Assembly: GCA_031378345.1 (NCBI GenBank) | Contig: JANNDY010000003.1 | Coordinates: forward strand, 15,562 to 79,561 | Direction: 5' to 3' | DNA: 64,000 nucleotides | From: Emticicia sp031378345 | GTDB lineage: Bacteria; Bacteroidota; Bacteroidia; Cytophagales; Spirosomataceae | Part shown: positions 61,557 to 64,000 of the stretch, one piece after another | Numbering within the stretch: the stretch's first letter is position 1 | Layout: each line of letters begins with the position of its first letter | Translations under genes and position numbers: made by a program | The notes under the pieces: model-generated | Told to the model about the DNA's origin: nothing | The model's input: only the letters and a program-made list of their open reading frames with translations | Database searches by the model: none

Positions 61557-62927
61557 TCAATATTTAAACGCTTTTCCGCCAGCCATTACTTCTTGCGTTT
61601 TCTCATCAAAAGTAACTTTCATACCTGTACGATAAGCGGCCGTTGCCATGATGTTGGCAATTGAGTGCGAGTAACCCGCTTCAATTGGAGCATTTGGCGT
61701 TTTACGGCTACGTACACATTCCATCCAATTTTTGATGTGATTGAATGTCAATGGGTCATTGCCAGTATTGGCATCGCTTGCTACTTTATCACCTTGTAAG
61801 GTCATTTTTGGCAATAAATTCGCTTTCATTCCCATTGTTTTGGCATGACCTTCAGTCAAACCACCTGTTGACGAAATTTCGTTAGTATCCAAATTAATCA
61901 TACCACCATTTGAGTAATATAATTCTTTGGTTTCACCTGCCGAATTTGAGAAACGAGAAGTAAATTGTACTTGAAAACCTGTTTTTGGGTCGTTGGCTGG
62001 ACCATAATCAAACACAACCGTCATAGTATCAGCATTGGTACGACCGTCTTTCCATTGGTAGATACCTCCATTGGCAACGGCACTTCTTGGGTGAGCAAGT
62101 CCGCTAAACCAGTGAACAGTATCAATTTGGTGACTCATCCATTGTCCAGGAATACCTGACGAATAAGGCCAGAAAAGACGATATTCTAAGTATTTACGTG
62201 GGTCGAATGCTTCGAATGGACGATTCATTAAATAACGTTTCCAGTCAATGTCTGCTTCTTTCAAATCTTTTACTAATTCTGGTCTTCTCCAACGCTCAGG
62301 TTGATTTACATTCCACATCAATTCAACCATTACGATTGGACCAAATTTGCCAGATTTGATAAAATCTTCGGCAGCAAAATAGTTTGCTCCACTGCGGCGT
62401 TGCGAGCCAATTTGAACAATTTTACCTGAATCTTTTACTGCTTTCAAAACGGCACGAGCGTCTGACATTGTTTCGGCCAATGGTTTTTCGGCATATACAT
62501 CACAGCCAGCTTTTACAGCCTCTACTGTGTGCATGGCATGTTGAAAATCGGCTGTACTCATAAATACCGCATCAACCATTTTCGCACTGTACAATTCTTC
62601 ATTATTTCTGAATGCTTTTACATCTGTACCCAATTGTTTTTGGTAAAATGCTTTGCCTTCTTCACGGCGGCGACTCCATAGGTCTGAAACTGCAACCATT
62701 TCAAAGTTCATGCTCTTAGCAAGTTCTTTAAACGGCCCTACATGAGATGAGCGGTGGCGGTCAGAAAAACCAATTGTTCCTACACGTACACGGTCGTTTG
62801 CACCGATGATTTTGCCATAACTTTTTGCTGAAAAACTGCCTGACGATTTTCCGAAGGCAGAACCTCCGACGGCTACGCCAGCACTTGCAATGACTGATTT
62901 GATAATAAAATCTCTACGAGTTGTCAT
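61557..62927 (-). CDS. Tat-exported Gfo/Idh/MocA family oxidoreductase
   Basis: A 456-aa periplasmic protein. MTTRRDFIIKSVIASAGVAV is a clear twin-arginine signal. The Rossmann NAD(P)-binding domain follows (VRVGTIGFSDRHRSSHVGPF, then VSDLWSRRREEGK). AEKPLAETMSDARA is the conserved Lys-Pro region. A C-terminal alpha/beta domain with DTVHWFSGLAHPRSAV and a helical end completes it. Tat export fits the need to carry a folded nucleotide cofactor. The substrate is probably a sugar or inositol derivative (inference). Confidence 0.9.
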   Translation of the reverse strand: MTTRRDFIIKSVIASAGVAVGGSAFGKSSGSFSAKSYGKIIGANDRVRVGTIGFSDRHRSSHVGPFKELAKSMNFEMVAVSDLWSRRREEGKAFYQKQLGTDVKAFRNNEELYSAKMVDAVFMSTADFQHAMHTVEAVKAGCDVYAEKPLAETMSDARAVLKAVKDSGKIVQIGSQRRSGANYFAAEDFIKSGKFGPIVMVELMWNVNQPERWRRPELVKDLKEADIDWKRYLMNRPFEAFDPRKYLEYRLFWPYSSGIPGQWMSHQIDTVHWFSGLAHPRSAVANGGIYQWKDGRTNADTMTVVFDYGPANDPKTGFQVQFTSRFSNSAGETKELYYSNGGMINLDTNEISSTGGLTEGHAKTMGMKANLLPKMTLQGDKVASDANTGNDPLTFNHIKNWMECVRSRKTPNAPIEAGYSHSIANIMATAAYRTGMKVTFDEKTQEVMAGGKAFKY

Positions 62928-63113
62928 AGTTTTATATTGATTGAATATTGCTAATTGTTATGTTGTAAATTTAATGAATATTTTGATTTTTTTAAGCCAT
63001 TTTCTACCAAATTAATTATAATTCAGTCCATCACCGAATTTGAATAGAGTACATGAAATAATATTTGAAAAAACCATTTTTAATCTTAATTTTGTTCAAT
63101 CATATTTTCGGCA

Positions 63114-63446
63114 ATGACACTTTCATTTAATAAATTTGAAGCCTTGATTTCGGAACTTTCTTTTACGAAAAAGGCTCAATTACTTAATTTTATTTCAAAA
63201 GAACTTGGCGAAACATTTCCCGGTATCGAAAAAACCCCCAAAGTTTGTGGCGGAAGTGCCTGCATTATTCGTACTCGAATTCCTGTTTGGACTTTGGTTT
63301 CTTTCAAAAAACTGGGTATGAGCGATGCTGTTTTGCTAAAATCCTACCCTTCTTTACGGAAAAAAGACCTCAATAATGCTTGGGCTTATTACAAAACTAA
63401 CAAAAAAGAAGTTGATATTGACATTCAAGAAAATGCCGAAGCATGA
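63114..63446 (+). CDS. DUF433 antitoxin-like protein
   Basis: A 110-aa protein whose C-terminal half is DUF433: TPKVCGGSACIIRTRIPVWT, LVSFKKLGMSDAVLLKSYPSL and DLNNAWAYY. The first 45 residues form an extra helical segment. DUF433 proteins pair with DUF5615 PIN-like proteins as a toxin-antitoxin type module. The stop overlaps the next start (ATGA), which indicates translational coupling. Confidence 0.85.
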   Translation: MTLSFNKFEALISELSFTKKAQLLNFISKELGETFPGIEKTPKVCGGSACIIRTRIPVWTLVSFKKLGMSDAVLLKSYPSLRKKDLNNAWAYYKTNKKEVDIDIQENAEA

Positions 63447-63739
63447 TGAGTAAACTTTATGTCAATGAAAACTTTCCTCTACCTGTTGTAAAATTACTTC
63501 GAAATTTTGGGCATGATGTTCTGACTTCTTTTGATGCTGGGTATGCCAATCAACGAATTCCTGATGATGAGGTTTTGCAATTTGCTGTTTCTCAAAATAG
63601 AATTTTGTTAATTATCAACCGACGTGATTTTATACGTTTGCATAACCAAAATTCAACTCATTCAGGTATTTTGGTTTGCACCCAAAATACTAATTTTGAA
63701 GCATTTGCACTTAATTTGATGATATTGTTTTTGATATAA
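63443..63739 (+). CDS. DUF5615 PIN-like toxin, probably 3'-truncated
   Basis: A 98-aa protein with the DUF5615 pattern: YVNENFPLPVVKLLRNFGHD, an ANQRIPDDEVLQFAVSQNRI stretch, then LLIINRRDFIRLHN and HSGILVC. These acidic/His positions are those expected in a PIN-like nuclease. The ending FEAFALNLMILFLI is unlike the usual amphipathic tail, and the +1 frame reads FDDIVFDISI, which looks more like family sequence. A small frameshift is likely. The structured repeat copy 2 begins 36 bp beyond. Confidence 0.75.
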   Translation: MMSKLYVNENFPLPVVKLLRNFGHDVLTSFDAGYANQRIPDDEVLQFAVSQNRILLIINRRDFIRLHNQNSTHSGILVCTQNTNFEAFALNLMILFLI

Positions 63740-63775
63740 GTATCTGAATATCAGCAAGTTATATTGTAATTTCCT

Positions 63776-63982
63776 TGCAAAAGGTAGCCCGAAGGGCTAT
63801 AACTTGAATAGCCGTAAATGTAATTTACGGATTAAAGAAATATAAGAACCCAACCCCGAAGTGGGTTGAACAGAAAACCTATTAGTTCAACCCACTTCGG
63901 GGTTGGGTTTGATGTTCAATATTACTCCCCAAGTTGGAACTTGGGGCTATTCAAGTTATAGCCCTTCGGGCTACCTTTTGCA
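63776..63982. repeat. nested-hairpin repeat, copy 2
   Basis: A 38-bp perfect terminal inverted repeat (63776-63813 with 63945-63982) encloses further hairpins. Each end contains TAGCCC-GAA/TTC-GGGCTA. Then come CCGTAAAT/ATTTACGG (63812-63830), a 25-bp-arm core holding GAAGTGGGTTGAAC (63847-63871 with 63885-63909), and CCCCAAGTT/AACTTGGGG (63927-63946). The order matches copy 1 at 11122-11304. Confidence 0.9.
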
Positions 63983-64000
63983 GCTAATATTCTTTGTAAA

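Noticed and set aside
1..64000. Search for tRNA, rRNA and CRISPR arrays
   Set aside because: No cloverleaf-like sequence with a T-loop motif, no conserved rRNA stretches and no regularly spaced direct repeats with unique spacers were seen by eye. A tRNAscan/Infernal run would settle it.

Overview
This window looks like a chromosome segment of an AT-rich, gliding-type Bacteroidota bacterium, most likely order Cytophagales (Flectobacillus/Arcicella/Emticicia-like). The taxonomic call is inferred from several signs. Promoters carry the Bacteroidota -7 box TAnnTTTG. One secreted protease ends in a type IX secretion (T9SS) sorting domain. An ECF sigma factor sits beside an anti-sigma/outer-membrane-barrel fusion. 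ftsK and lolA are neighbours. Many DUF families typical of the phylum are present (DUF3857, DUF1684, DUF2490, DUF2911, DUF6922). No rRNA, tRNA, CRISPR array, prophage or intact transposase was recognised.

Layout. 0.1-6.3 kb: a GH3/serine-hydrolase fusion, then ppc with a small membrane protein. 6.4-13.1 kb: an esterase-like hydrolase, a lipid-synthesis pair (acyltransferase-HAD-acyltransferase fusion and gpsA) split by a decayed toxin-antitoxin locus and a structured repeat, and a WYL regulator. 13.2-19.2 kb: a transglutaminase-fold protein, a TPR protein, an anti-sigma/barrel protein with its ECF sigma factor, and a LolA-fold-like protein. 19.4-27 kb: S9 peptidase, glnS, a BadF-type sugar kinase, an aldo/keto reductase, DUF2490 and DUF1684 proteins. 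27-32.6 kb: a TonB receptor gene broken by one in-frame stop, two TauE-type exporters, an exported superoxide dismutase and a chrA-like remnant. The receptor and the exporter operon share one promoter/operator layout. 32.7-38.7 kb: ppiD-like chaperone, MFS transporter, thiolase, methyltransferase. 39-43 kb: a large T9SS metalloprotease. 43-51 kb: a structured repeat, lolA, ftsK, a small HTH gene, a thiamine pyrophosphokinase-like gene, a DnaA-box-containing intergenic region and nrdA. 51-64 kb: sulfite-oxidase-like enzyme, pruA, an aerolysin-like protein, AraC regulator, rdgB, prfA, DUF2911, acyl-CoA ligase, a Tat-exported Gfo/Idh/MocA protein, a DUF433/DUF5615 toxin-antitoxin pair, and a second copy of the structured repeat.

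Most notable are four things. (1) A nested-hairpin repeat is present twice (11.1-11.3 kb and 63.8-64.0 kb). Its stems change sequence but keep their pairing, and each copy lies just downstream of a 3'-damaged toxin gene. (2) A palindromic operator is centred on the -33 box of two promoters, which suggests one repressor controls the TonB receptor and the TauE/SOD operon. The receptor's leader also encodes a nine-residue peptide with adjacent cysteines. (3) A predicted single-chain trans-envelope anti-sigma factor is paired with an ECF sigma factor. (4) A protein of unknown role has a C-terminal region resembling aerolysin/ETX-MTX2 pore-formers. Several more palindromic elements fill intergenic regions, and one lies inside the GH3 gene. 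All family assignments come from reading motifs, not from database searches.
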